Assembly (NCBI RefSeq): GCF_900107175.1
Contig: NZ_FNOZ01000046.1
Coordinates: 1 to 33,147 of the forward strand
Source: Modestobacter sp. DSM 44400
GTDB lineage: Bacteria > Actinomycetota > Actinomycetes > Mycobacteriales > Geodermatophilaceae
DNA length: 33,147 nt
Direction of reading: 5' to 3'
The notes below the pieces were generated by a model. It worked only from the letters and a program-made list of their open reading frames with translations. It was not told where the DNA came from and ran no database searches. How positions within the stretch are numbered: the first letter of the stretch is position 1; the number at the start of each line of letters is the position of its first letter. Below are positions 24,576 through 33,147 of the stretch, one piece after another. Made by a program: the position numbers and the translations under genes.

Positions 24576-25724
24576 ATGACCGACACGCTCGCCGACAGCC
24601 GTACCTCCTCCCGGTTCTTCGCCGAGGGCGTGCCGCTGGTCGTGGAGGACGTGCCGCGTCGCTCCACCACCGAGCGCAGCGCGATGCTCGAGGACCCGGG
24701 TTTCGGCCGGTACTTCACCGACTCGATGTTCATCGCCCGGTACCGCGCCGGGCAGGGCTGGACCGACCCTCGGATCACCGCGTATGCGCCGCTGCAGATG
24801 GATCCCAGCGCGGCCGCACTGCACTACGCCCAGTCGATCTTCGAAGGGCTCAAGGCCTACGCCCAGCCCGACGGTTCGGTGGCCACCTTCCGGCCCGAGA
24901 CCAACGCCGCGCGCTTCGCCCGCAGTGCCGCCCGGCTCGCCATGCCGCCGGTTCCGGAGGCCTCGTTCCTCGCCGCTGTCGACGCCCTGGTCGACGCCGA
25001 CCGCGACTGGGTGCCGACCGGCCCCGACCAGACCCTCTACGTCCGGCCCTACCAGCTGGCCATCGAGCCGTTCCTCGGGGTCCGCCCGGCACACGAGTAC
25101 CTGTTCATCGTCATCGCCAGCCCGGCGGGTGCGTACTTCCCGCGCGGTGTCCACCCGGTGTCGGTCTACCTCTCCGAGGACTACATCCGGGCCGCTCCCG
25201 GCGGCACCGGCGACGTCAAGTGCGCCGGCAACTACGCCGCGAGCCTGCTGGCCCAGGAGCAGGCCATCGCCGCCGGTTGTGACCAGGTCGTCTGGCTCGA
25301 CGCGCTGGAGAAGCGCTACGTCGAGGAGATGGGCGGGATGAACCTGTTCTTCGTCCTCGGCTCCGGGGACGACGCCGAGCTGGTCACCCCTGAGCTCACC
25401 GGCACCCTGCTGCCCGGCATCACCCGCGACTCGCTGATCACCGTGGCCCGCGAGCGGGGGCACACCGTCACCGAGCGGAAGATCAGCGTCGACGAGTGGC
25501 GGTCCGGTGTGGCCGACGGTTCGATCACCGAGACGTTCGCCTGCGGCACGGCGGCGGTCATCACCCCGGTCGGCGAGGTCAAGGCCCGCACCGGCGACTT
25601 CACCGTCGGCACCGGCGAGCCGGGTGCGCTCACCATGCAGCTGCGTGCCGCCCTGCTCGACGTCCAGCACGGCCGCGTCGCCGACGACCACGGCTGGCTG
25701 CACCGCGTCGCGTCCGCCGCCTGA
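24576..25724 (+). CDS. ilvE: Branched-chain amino acid aminotransferase
   Basis: PLP enzyme of fold type IV that interconverts Leu, Ile and Val with their 2-oxo acids using glutamate. The product is 382 residues from ATG at 24576 after GGTGGGAG. HYAQSIFEGLKAYAQPDGSV, RPYQLAIEPFLGVRP and YIRAAPGGTGDVKCAGNYA are family motifs; K215 in GDVKCAGNY is the PLP lysine. VWLDALEKRYVEEMGGMNLFFV and ITETFACGTAAVITPVG complete the active site. The upstream in-frame extension to 24342 crosses the terminator hairpin and is rejected. Confidence 0.96.
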   Translation: MTDTLADSRTSSRFFAEGVPLVVEDVPRRSTTERSAMLEDPGFGRYFTDSMFIARYRAGQGWTDPRITAYAPLQMDPSAAALHYAQSIFEGLKAYAQPDGSVATFRPETNAARFARSAARLAMPPVPEASFLAAVDALVDADRDWVPTGPDQTLYVRPYQLAIEPFLGVRPAHEYLFIVIASPAGAYFPRGVHPVSVYLSEDYIRAAPGGTGDVKCAGNYAASLLAQEQAIAAGCDQVVWLDALEKRYVEEMGGMNLFFVLGSGDDAELVTPELTGTLLPGITRDSLITVARERGHTVTERKISVDEWRSGVADGSITETFACGTAAVITPVGEVKARTGDFTVGTGEPGALTMQLRAALLDVQHGRVADDHGWLHRVASAA

Positions 25725-25752
25725 GCCCGCGGGACCGGGGGAGGGAAGCGGC

Positions 25753-26736
25753 GTGCTGCGCTGGCGCGGGCTGGAGGCCACTCCTCCCGACCTGGGACGC
25801 ACCGTGGTCACCGTCGGTATGTACGACGGCGTGCACCGGGGGCACCAGCACCTGATCGGCGCGGCGCTCGCGCGCGCCCGGGCGATGCGTCGTCCGTGCC
25901 TGCTGCTCACCTTCGACCCGCACCCGGCCGAGGTCGTGCGGCCGGGGTCGCACCCGGCGATCCTCACCACCGCCGACCGCAAGGCCGAGCTGGTCGCCCA
26001 GCTGGGCGTGGACGCCATGTGCGTGCTGCCGTTCACGCCGGAGTTCAGCCGGCTGTCCCCGGGCGGCTTCACCCACACCGTGCTGGTCGAGCACCTGCAC
26101 GCCGCCCAGGTCGTGGTCGGGCGCAACTTCACCTACGGGCACAAGGCCGCCGGCACGGTCGACACCCTGGCTACCGAGGGGCAGCGGTTCGGCTTCGGGG
26201 TCGAGGGCGTCGACCTCACCAGCGTCAGCGCCGAGCCCGACCCGGACGCCGAGGGCATTACCGACGACCCGGTCACCATCTCCTCGACCTACATCCGTGC
26301 CTGCGTGGCCGCCGGTGACATGGGCTCGGCGGCGCGGGCGCTGGGCCGGCCGCACCGGGTCGACGGCATCGTGGTGCGGGGCGACCGACGTGGCCGGGAG
26401 CTCGGCTACCCGACGGCGAACGTGGAGAGCCCGGCCTACACCGCTGTCCCTGCGGACGGCGTCTACGCCGGTGCCCTGGTGCTGCGCGACCACACCGGCG
26501 CCAGCCGCAGCAGCCACCCGGCTGCGCTCTCCGTGGGCAGCAACCCGACGTTCTCCGGCAGCCGGCGCACCGTGGAGGCCCACCTGCTCGACTTCGACGG
26601 CGATCTCTACGGAGAGCACGTCGGCGTCGAGTTCACCACCCGGCTGCGGCCGATGCTGGCCTTCTCCGCGGTGCCGGAGCTGCTGACGGCGATGGCCCGC
26701 GACGTCGCCGAGACCCGGGCCGTGTTCGGGCTGTGA
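25753..26736 (+). CDS. ribF: Bifunctional riboflavin kinase/FAD synthetase
   Basis: Makes FMN from riboflavin and FAD from FMN. The product is 327 residues from GTG at 25753 with GGGAGGGAAG upstream. The N-terminal adenylyltransferase (about 1-185) has GMYDGVHRGHQ at residues 22-32 (usual G-x-FDGVHxGH), FDPHPAEVVRP and SSTYIR. The C-terminal flavokinase (about 190-310) has GRELGYPTANV with PTAN at 220-223 and GSNPTF. In actinobacteria ribF usually precedes rpsO, as here. It is 28 bp after ilvE. Confidence 0.96.
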   Translation: MLRWRGLEATPPDLGRTVVTVGMYDGVHRGHQHLIGAALARARAMRRPCLLLTFDPHPAEVVRPGSHPAILTTADRKAELVAQLGVDAMCVLPFTPEFSRLSPGGFTHTVLVEHLHAAQVVVGRNFTYGHKAAGTVDTLATEGQRFGFGVEGVDLTSVSAEPDPDAEGITDDPVTISSTYIRACVAAGDMGSAARALGRPHRVDGIVVRGDRRGRELGYPTANVESPAYTAVPADGVYAGALVLRDHTGASRSSHPAALSVGSNPTFSGSRRTVEAHLLDFDGDLYGEHVGVEFTTRLRPMLAFSAVPELLTAMARDVAETRAVFGL

Positions 26737-26874
26737 TGCCGTGACACTGCGCCACTCGCGGGCCGCACCGTAGTCAGGTGCCGTTCCCGGGTCGCGTTGA
26801 GCCGTTTCGTCGTTCCTCGCGGGACCCTCCGGGCCCTGCTCGTCGCGACCGGCGGGCCATGTCGTCGCGGCTGG

Positions 26875-26880
26875 TAGCCT
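26875..26880 (+). promoter_or_regulatory. Candidate -10 element of the rpsO-pnp transcript
   Basis: TAGCCT in the context GGCTGGTAGCCTGAGG has the same surroundings as the box before rimP. It would start transcription near 26887 and give an rpsO leader of about 80 nt that contains the two-stem structure downstream. No clear -35 is visible. The remainder of the 231-bp ribF-rpsO gap (26737-26874) shows no gene and no strong repeat. Confidence 0.4.
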
Positions 26881-26902
26881 GAGGCCTGGCGTCGGGAGAC
26901 CG

Positions 26903-26948
26903 ACGTGTGTGCATGCTGCCCCCGTGACACCGACCGGGGGCCACACGT
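26903..26948 (+). promoter_or_regulatory. Two-stem RNA structure in the rpsO leader (possible S15 autoregulatory site)
   Basis: ACGTGTG (26903-26909) pairs with CACACGT (26942-26948) and, stacked inside, GCCCCCG (26918-26924) pairs with CGGGGGC (26935-26941). The right arms are contiguous while an 8-nt bulge (26910-26917) lies on the left; the loop is 10 nt. It ends about 10 nt before the GGAGG of rpsO. S15 is known to repress its own translation through leader structures in several phyla, so this is a reasonable candidate; function is inferred. Confidence 0.55.
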
Positions 26949-26967
26949 GACCTGCCCTGGAGGCACC

Positions 26968-27237
26968 ATGGCGCTCGAGAGCGCGACGAAGAAGCAGATC
27001 ATGACCGAGTACGCGACGGTCGAAGGAGATACCGGTTCCCCTGAGGTGCAGGTCGCGATGCTGACCCGACGGATCAGTGACCTGACCGAGCACCTCAAGA
27101 TGCACAAGCACGACCACCACAGCCGGCGGGGCCTGCTCCTGCTGGTCGGCCGCCGTCGTCGGCTGCTGAACTACTTGGCCAAGACCGACATCAACCGGTA
27201 CCGCTCGCTCATCGAGCGGCTCGGCCTGCGCCGCTAG
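26968..27237 (+). CDS. rpsO: 30S ribosomal protein S15
   Basis: Primary 16S rRNA-binding protein of the 30S platform (helices 20-22). The product is 89 residues, exactly the family length, from ATG at 26968 after [25 protein letters not shown] and [20 protein letters not shown] followed by [10 protein letters not shown] and [13 protein letters not shown] are the invariant features, including the HDHHSRRGL rRNA-binding segment. The upstream in-frame extension (26905) crosses the leader structure and is not supported. Confidence 0.98.
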   Translation: MALESATKKQIMTEYATVEGDTGSPEVQVAMLTRRISDLTEHLKMHKHDHHSRRGLLLLVGRRRRLLNYLAKTDINRYRSLIERLGLRR

Positions 27238-27240
27238 CAC

Positions 27241-27287
27241 CACGAGGGGACCGCTCCGGGTACACCGGGACGGTCCCCCCTCTCGTG
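27241..27287 (+). terminator. Hairpin between rpsO and pnp
   Basis: Four bases after the rpsO stop, CACGAG...GGGGACCG pairs with CGGTCCCC...CTCGTG with a small bulge, ending in a short pyrimidine run. In Streptomyces the rpsO-pnp intergenic hairpin is an RNase III substrate and partial terminator; the same role is inferred here. Confidence 0.6.
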
Positions 27288-27466
27288 CGGCAACCCGCCG
27301 CACGGGCCACCGGCGATCCACGCCGCCCGTCCCCGCACAGGGCCGGTCCTCGGTAGTGGCCCCCGGGACGCAGCGAGCCTGGACGCAGGAACCCGCAAGA
27401 GCGCCCCCGAGGGCTTCGATCGAAGACCGGTCGCCCCGGACGGTCGGCGTTCCCGCCGCGAAGAGG

Positions 27467-27485
27467 ACGTCGCCGTATGCGACGT
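27467..27485 (+). promoter_or_regulatory. Hairpin directly upstream of the pnp ribosome-binding site
   Basis: ACGTCGC (27467-27473) and GCGACGT (27479-27485) form a perfect 7-bp stem with the loop CGTAT, one base before GGAAGAGG. AAGAGGAC occurs on both sides of the stem (27461 and 27490), giving two possible Shine-Dalgarno sequences. A palindrome CTTCGATCGAAG is at 27414-27425. The rest of the 262-bp gap has no gene. Confidence 0.5.
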
Positions 27486-27499
27486 AGGAAGAGGACACG

Positions 27500-29767
27500 A
27501 TGTCCGCACCCACCAGCACCCCCGGCCCCGACACCACCGACTTCGACGCCGAGGACGGCGTCTTCACCGCCACCGCGGTGATCGACAACGGGGCGCTCGG
27601 CTCCCGCACCGTCACCTTCGAGACCGGTCGGCTCGCCAAGCAGGCCGCCGGTTCCGTCGTTGCCACTCTCGGCGACACCACGCTGCTGTCGGCCACCACG
27701 GCCGGCCGTCAGCCCAAGGAGCAGTTCGACTTCTTCCCGCTGACGGTGGACGTCGAGGAGCGCATGTACGCCGCCGGGCGCATCCCCGGCTCGTTCTTCC
27801 GCCGCGAGGGCCGCCCGTCCGAGGACGCCATCCTCACCTGCCGGCTGATCGACCGGCCGCTGCGTCCGACGTTCGCCAAGGGCCTGCGCAACGAGGTCCA
27901 GGTCGTCATCACCGTGCTCAGCCTGGAGCCCGACCACCTCTACGACGTGCTGGCGATCAATGCCGCCTCCGCGTCCACCCAGCTGTCCGGCCTGCCGTTC
28001 TCCGGTCCGGTCGGTGGAACCCGGGTGGCCCTGGTCAACGGGCAGTGGATCGGCTTCCCGACCCACACCGAGCTCGCCGACGCCGTGTTCGACATGGTCG
28101 TGGCGGGGCGGGTCCTGCCCGACGGCGACGTCGCGATCATGATGGTCGAGGCCGAGGCCACCGAGAAGACCATCGCGCTGATCGCCGGCGGCGCCACCGC
28201 ACCGACCGAGGAGGTCGTCGCCCAGGGTCTGGAGGCGGCGAAGCCCTTCATCAAGGCGCTGTGCCAGGCGCAGGCCGAGCTGGCCGCCAACGCCGCCAAG
28301 CCCGAGGCGCACTTCCCCCGCTTCCTGGACTACCAGGACGACGTCTACGCCGCGGTCGAGGCGCACGCCGCCGAGAAGCTGGCCGTGGCCCAGGCCATCG
28401 CCGGCAAGCAGGAGCGCGAGGCGGCCACCGACGAGCTCAAGGACGAGGTCAAGGCCGCGCTGGCCGGGCAGTTCGAGGGCCGCGAGAAGGAGATCTCCGG
28501 AGCCTTCCGCGCCGTCACCAAGAAGGTCGTCCGGCAGCGCATCCTGCGCGACAAGATCCGCATCGACGGCCGTGGGCTGACCGACATCCGGCCGCTGTCG
28601 GCCGAGGTCGAGGTCCTGCCGCGGGTGCACGGGTCGGCGCTGTTCGAGCGCGGCGAGACCCAGATCTTGGGTGTCACCACGCTGAACATGCTCCGCATGG
28701 AGCAGCAGCTGGACACGCTGAGCCCGGACAACCGCAAGCGCTACATGCACAACTACAACTTCCCGCCGTACTCCACCGGTGAGACCGGCCGGGTGGGCTC
28801 GCCCAAGCGCCGCGAGATCGGCCACGGCGCGCTGGCCGAGCGGGCGCTGCTGCCGGTGCTGCCCGATCGCGAGGAGTTCCCCTACGCGATCCGTCAGGTC
28901 TCCGAGGCGCTGAGCTCCAACGGGTCCACCTCGATGGGCTCGGTCTGCGCCTCGACCCTGGCGCTGCTCAACGCCGGTGTTCCGCTGCGCGCCCCGGTCG
29001 CCGGCATCGCCATGGGCCTGGTCTCCGACGAGGTCGACGGCAAGACCCAGTACGTCGCCTTGACCGACATCCTGGGTGCGGAGGACGCGTTCGGTGACAT
29101 GGACTTCAAGGTCGCCGGCACCAAGGACTTCGTGACGGCCCTCCAGCTGGACACGAAGCTCGACGGCATCCCCTCCGACGTCCTCGCCGGTGCGCTGACC
29201 CAGGCCCGCGCGGCCCGGCTGCACATCCTCGACGTGATGCTCGAGGCGATCGACGGTCCCGACGAGATGAGCCCGTACGCCCCCCGGGTGACCACGGTGC
29301 GCATCCCGGTCGACAAGATCGGCGCGGTCATCGGCCCCAAGGGCCAGATGATCAACGCCATCCAGGACGAGACCGGCGCGGACATCACCATCGAGGACGA
29401 CGGCACGATCTACGTCGGCGCCTCCGACGGCCCCTCGGCCCAGGCCGCGGTGGACCGGATCAACGCCATCGCCAACCCGACGCTGCCCAAGGTCGGCGAG
29501 CGGTTCCTGGGCACGGTCGTCAAGACCACCGCCTTCGGCGCCTTCGTCTCGCTGCTGCCCGGCCGCGACGGCTTGGTGCACATCAGCAAGCTCGGCGGCG
29601 GCAAGCGGATCGCCAAGGTCGAGGACGTCGCCAACGTCGGCGACAAGCTGCAGGTGGAGATCACCGACATCGACGCCCGCGGCAAGATCAGCCTGGCGCC
29701 GGTGGCCGAGGGCGACAACGGCGCGGCCGCTCCGGCCGACGACGCCGCCACCCCCGCGGAGGCGTGA
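27500..29767 (+). CDS. pnp: Polyribonucleotide nucleotidyltransferase (PNPase/GpsI)
   Basis: Phosphorolytic 3'-5' exoribonuclease and RNA polymerising enzyme, a trimer. The product is 755 residues from ATG at 27500. Two RNase PH domains are seen: the first includes [20 protein letters not shown], the second [18 protein letters not shown] and the active-site part [20 protein letters not shown]. An alpha-helical domain lies between (about 230-330). The KH domain has [17 protein letters not shown] and the S1 domain [29 protein letters not shown]. All expected domains are present. It forms the conserved rpsO-pnp pair and is followed with a 4-bp overlap by the M16 peptidase. Confidence 0.98.
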   Translation: MSAPTSTPGPDTTDFDAEDGVFTATAVIDNGALGSRTVTFETGRLAKQAAGSVVATLGDTTLLSATTAGRQPKEQFDFFPLTVDVEERMYAAGRIPGSFFRREGRPSEDAILTCRLIDRPLRPTFAKGLRNEVQVVITVLSLEPDHLYDVLAINAASASTQLSGLPFSGPVGGTRVALVNGQWIGFPTHTELADAVFDMVVAGRVLPDGDVAIMMVEAEATEKTIALIAGGATAPTEEVVAQGLEAAKPFIKALCQAQAELAANAAKPEAHFPRFLDYQDDVYAAVEAHAAEKLAVAQAIAGKQEREAATDELKDEVKAALAGQFEGREKEISGAFRAVTKKVVRQRILRDKIRIDGRGLTDIRPLSAEVEVLPRVHGSALFERGETQILGVTTLNMLRMEQQLDTLSPDNRKRYMHNYNFPPYSTGETGRVGSPKRREIGHGALAERALLPVLPDREEFPYAIRQVSEALSSNGSTSMGSVCASTLALLNAGVPLRAPVAGIAMGLVSDEVDGKTQYVALTDILGAEDAFGDMDFKVAGTKDFVTALQLDTKLDGIPSDVLAGALTQARAARLHILDVMLEAIDGPDEMSPYAPRVTTVRIPVDKIGAVIGPKGQMINAIQDETGADITIEDDGTIYVGASDGPSAQAAVDRINAIANPTLPKVGERFLGTVVKTTAFGAFVSLLPGRDGLVHISKLGGGKRIAKVEDVANVGDKLQVEITDIDARGKISLAPVAEGDNGAAAPADDAATPAEA

Positions 29768-31143
29768 CGAGAATCGACAGCCGCGCGCCGGCCGGGGGCG
29801 GGGTGGACGCGGTCGCGTCCACCCCGGCCCCGGCCGGCGCTACGGCGCTCCTGGACGTTGATGAGTTCGGCGGCCGGGTGGAGCGCACCGAGCTGCCCGG
29901 CGGCCTGCGGGTGCTCACCGAGACGATGCCGGGGGTGCTGTCCGCGACCCTGGGCATCTGGGTCGGGGTCGGCTCGCGGGACGAGTCGCCGCACCTGGCC
30001 GGCTCGTCGCACTTCCTCGAGCACCTGCTCTTCAAGGGCACCCGGAGCCGGACGGCGCTCGAGATCGCCACGGCGATGGACGCCGTCGGCGGTGAGATGA
30101 ATGCCTTCACCGCCAAGGAGCACACCTGCTACTACGCCAACGTGCTCGCCAGCGACCTCCCGCTGGCGGTGACGCTGCTCGGTGACCTGGTCACCGACGC
30201 TCTGAACACTGCCCCGGACCTGGAGTCCGAGCGGACGGTGGTTCTCGAGGAGATCGCCATGCGCGACGACGAGCCCAGCGACGCCGTGCACGACCTCTAC
30301 GCCGAGACGCTGTTCGGCGACACCCCGCTCGGCCGGTCGGTGCTGGGCACGGTCGACTCGATCGAGTCGCTGAGCCGGGACGACGTCGACGGCTGGTACC
30401 GCCAGCGCTATGCCGTCCCCTCCATCGTGGTGGCCGCGGCCGGCCGGGTGGACCACCAGCAGGTGCTCGACCTGGTCGCCGCGGCCTTCGGCGAGCGGCT
30501 GGCCGGCGCCGCGCGGCCGGAGGCGCTGCGGATGGGTGAGGGCGCCGTCCTCGCCGCGCCGGCCCGGCCGACCGGGCTGATCCACCGGAAGACCGAGCAG
30601 ACCCACCTGCTGCTCGGCAGCATCGGGATGAGCCGGCTGGACGAGCGTCGTTACGCCGCCGCCGTGCTCGACGCGGCGGTCGGTGGTGGCATGAGCTCCC
30701 GGCTGTTCCAGGAGGTCCGGGAGAAGCGCGGCCTGGTCTACAGCGTCGGGTCCGCGCTGACCCACTACGCCGGGACCGGGAGCTTCTCCGTGTACGCGGG
30801 CTGCTCACCCAAGCGGGTGCCCGAGGTGCTGCGGCTGGTGCGCGCCGAGCTCGCCACGGTCGCCGTGACCGGCCTGACCGCCGAGGAGGTCTCTCGCGGC
30901 CGGGGCCAGCTCAAGGGCGGCATGGTGCTCAGCCTGGAGGACACCGGGTCGCGGATGAGCAGGCTGGGCAAGAGCGAGCTCTCCTACGGGGAGTACCTGC
31001 CGGTCCGCGAGGTCCTGGACCGGCTGGACGCCGTGGACCCCGAGCAGGTCCGGGCGGTCGCCGCCGACCTGCTCACGCGGAACACCTGCCTGGCCGTGGT
31101 TGGTCCGTACCGGGACCGGGACCTCGACCGGCTCACCGCCTGA
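29764..31143 (+). CDS. M16 family zinc metallopeptidase (PepR/processing-peptidase type)
   Basis: Inverzincin peptidase. HFLEH at residues 83-87 ([14 protein letters not shown]) carries the two zinc His and the catalytic Glu, and E163 in [15 protein letters not shown] fits the distal zinc Glu. [13 protein letters not shown] and [22 protein letters not shown] are further family motifs. Total length from GTG 29764 is 459. That start overlaps the pnp stop (GTGA) but its GGAGG is only 1 nt away, and the large inverted repeat lies in the first 26 codons. GTG 29803 (inside the repeat) and a GTG before [11 protein letters not shown] are alternatives. The counterpart in M. tuberculosis, also after pnp, is pepR. 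Confidence 0.92.
   Translation: MTRIDSRAPAGGGVDAVASTPAPAGATALLDVDEFGGRVERTELPGGLRVLTETMPGVLSATLGIWVGVGSRDESPHLAGSSHFLEHLLFKGTRSRTALEIATAMDAVGGEMNAFTAKEHTCYYANVLASDLPLAVTLLGDLVTDALNTAPDLESERTVVLEEIAMRDDEPSDAVHDLYAETLFGDTPLGRSVLGTVDSIESLSRDDVDGWYRQRYAVPSIVVAAAGRVDHQQVLDLVAAAFGERLAGAARPEALRMGEGAVLAAPARPTGLIHRKTEQTHLLLGSIGMSRLDERRYAAAVLDAAVGGGMSSRLFQEVREKRGLVYSVGSALTHYAGTGSFSVYAGCSPKRVPEVLRLVRAELATVAVTGLTAEEVSRGRGQLKGGMVLSLEDTGSRMSRLGKSELSYGEYLPVREVLDRLDAVDPEQVRAVAADLLTRNTCLAVVGPYRDRDLDRLTA
29785..29840. repeat. Inverted repeat with 26-bp arms at the pnp/M16 peptidase junction
   Basis: The left arm is 29785-29810 and the right arm 29815-29840, centred on GGTC. The arms match at 25 of 26 positions (inner part GGGGTGGACGC / GCGTCCACCCC). 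It begins 18 nt after the pnp stop and, with the annotated start, falls inside codons 8-26 of the M16 peptidase, where it encodes a non-conserved Ala/Gly/Pro-rich stretch. Confidence 0.85.
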
Positions 31144-31150
31144 CCGTTCC

Positions 31151-32409
<1,259 letters not shown>

Positions 32410-32576
32410 CCGACACGGGGCCGACGGGCCTGGCGTGACTGCTGATGCGGCCGGACCTGTACTCGACACGTGACCTGCCTCGCATGTTCGTAGGCACTGG
32501 CCCGCGCTGACCTGGGCTTTCATGCTCCTGCGGTGCCCAGCGACCCCGGATGCGTGGCGCTGGACCCTCGGACGGT

Positions 32577-32605
32577 TTGACGCCATGCGTCGACCCGCGT
32601 AACTT
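32577..32605 (+). promoter_or_regulatory. rRNA operon promoter candidate P1
   Basis: TTGACG (32577-32582), a 17-bp spacer and TAACTT (32600-32605) match the sigma-70-type consensus well for this GC content. It lies about 280 bp before the 16S gene. Upstream of it, 32394-32576 holds only the duplicated dapB tail and no visible gene. Confidence 0.6.
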
Positions 32606-32668
32606 CCTCTTTGCGCCGAGCGAGACTGGGTCGAAAGGCCCGGGAGCCGCAAGGTCAGACCTCCGGGT

Positions 32669-32697
32669 GTGACAGCGAGCCGTGCACGGCGTAACGT
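32669..32697 (+). promoter_or_regulatory. rRNA operon promoter candidate P2
   Basis: GTGACA (32669-32674), a 17-bp spacer and TAACGT (32692-32697). It repeats the geometry of P1 92 bp downstream; tandem promoters are common before actinobacterial rrn operons. Confidence 0.6.
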
Positions 32698-32756
32698 GTA
32701 ACAAGTCCGCCGGAGACGACGACCTGTAGAGGTCCGGTTCGCCGCGCGTCCGCTCC

Positions 32757-32768
32757 TTGAGAACTCAA
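32757..32768 (+). promoter_or_regulatory. Conserved rRNA leader element (antitermination region)
   Basis: TTGAGAACTCAA followed by CAGCGTG matches the TTGAGAACTCAA-type sequence conserved in actinobacterial rRNA leaders, where it lies in the boxA/antitermination region bound by Nus factors. Exact boxA limits cannot be set by eye. Confidence 0.6.
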
Positions 32769-32848
32769 CAGCGTGCCGAAAGTCAGTGCCAAGTAACAAA
32801 TCCCTATCCGGGTCTTTTGGATTCGGTGGGTTCCTTTGGTTGATTGAA

Positions 32849-32866
32849 CGAGAGTGCCAACTCTCG
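32849..32866 (+). promoter_or_regulatory. Pre-16S leader hairpin
   Basis: CGAGAGT, loop GCCA, then ACTCTCG: a perfect 7-bp stem about 22 nt before the 16S 5' end. Position suggests a role in leader folding or RNase processing of the precursor. Confidence 0.5.
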
Positions 32867-32887
32867 GTCTCAGCTGCGATCAAATCA

Positions 32888-33147
32888 TCTACGGAGAGTT
32901 TGATCCTGGCTCAGGACGAACGCTGGCGGCGTGCTTAACACATGCAAGTCGAGCGAGGCCCACTCTTCGGGGTGGTGCCCTAGCGGCGAACGGGTGAGTA
33001 ATACGTGGGCAACCTGCCCTCAGCTCTGGGATAACTCCAAGAAATTGGTGCTAATACCGGATGTGACCGCTGACCGCATGGTCTGGTGGTGGAAAGATTC
33101 ATCGGCTGGGGATGGGCCCGCGGCCTATCAGCTTGTTGGTGGGGTCA
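32888..33147 (+). rRNA. rrs: 16S ribosomal RNA, 5' part (cut by window end)
   Basis: AGAGTTTGATCCTGGCTCAG at 32895-32914 is the universal sequence of 16S positions 8-27, which sets the mature 5' end near 32888. It continues with GACGAACGCTGGCGGCGTGC, TTAACACATGCAAGTCGAGC and GGCGAACGGGTGAGTAA, all conserved landmarks of helices up to about position 125, and reaches about position 255 at the window edge. The signature is actinobacterial. The rest of the operon lies outside. Confidence 0.98.

Overview
The window is high-GC DNA with the gene content and gene order of an actinobacterium (Actinomycetota). Starts are mostly GTG/ATG, many genes overlap by 4 bp, and codons strongly prefer G/C at the third position. 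The order rlmN, DUF2631, dxr, site-2 protease, ispG, GNAT, PBP lipoprotein, DUF4439, rimP, nusA, ylxR, infB, rbfA, DHH phosphatase, MATE, truB, ribF, rpsO, pnp, M16 peptidase, dapB matches the backbone known from Mycobacterium and relatives. The style of the proteins suggests a Geodermatophilaceae-like lineage (Blastococcus, Geodermatophilus, Modestobacter); that placement is inference.

Layout. 1-1203: the 3' end of an IS5-type transposase abuts the truncated 5' end of a Pro/Asp-rich membrane-anchored protein. 1277-3576: rlmN, a VIT1/CCC1-type transporter and a convergent DUF2631 gene. 3756-10397: a plus-strand run of dxr, site-2 protease (apparent CTG start), ispG, an N-acetyltransferase and a penicillin-binding lipoprotein, so two MEP isoprenoid steps sit beside envelope genes. 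10511-11530: two minus-strand ferritin-like (DUF4439-type) genes. 11772-21764: the translation and RNA cluster rimP-nusA-ylxR-infB-DUF503-rbfA-small acidic ORF-nrnA-MATE-truB, tightly packed and largely translationally coupled. 21778-24323: an accessory patch with larE, a GNAT gene broken by three frameshifts, larB on the opposite strand and a MhuD-like haem-degrading monooxygenase. 24576-32393: ilvE, ribF, rpsO, pnp, an M16 peptidase, a VanZ-like protein and dapB. 32394-33147: two sigma-70-type promoters, an rRNA leader and the first about 260 bases of a 16S rRNA gene.

Most of the window is conserved housekeeping DNA. I did not find a clear new multi-gene defence, secretion or biosynthetic system. 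The interesting signals lie between genes or at gene starts: a family of palindromic elements sharing a CTCGC-N3-CTCG core after three stop codons, a perfect 18-bp palindrome before DUF503, a 26-bp-arm inverted repeat at the pnp/M16 junction, a two-stem rpsO leader that may be an S15 autoregulatory element, a duplicated ribosome-binding region creating a 7-codon minicistron before ispG, two genes whose only sensible start is CTG, a possible leaderless promoter overlapping the nusA stop, and a broken GNAT gene flanked by a direct repeat of the larE tail.
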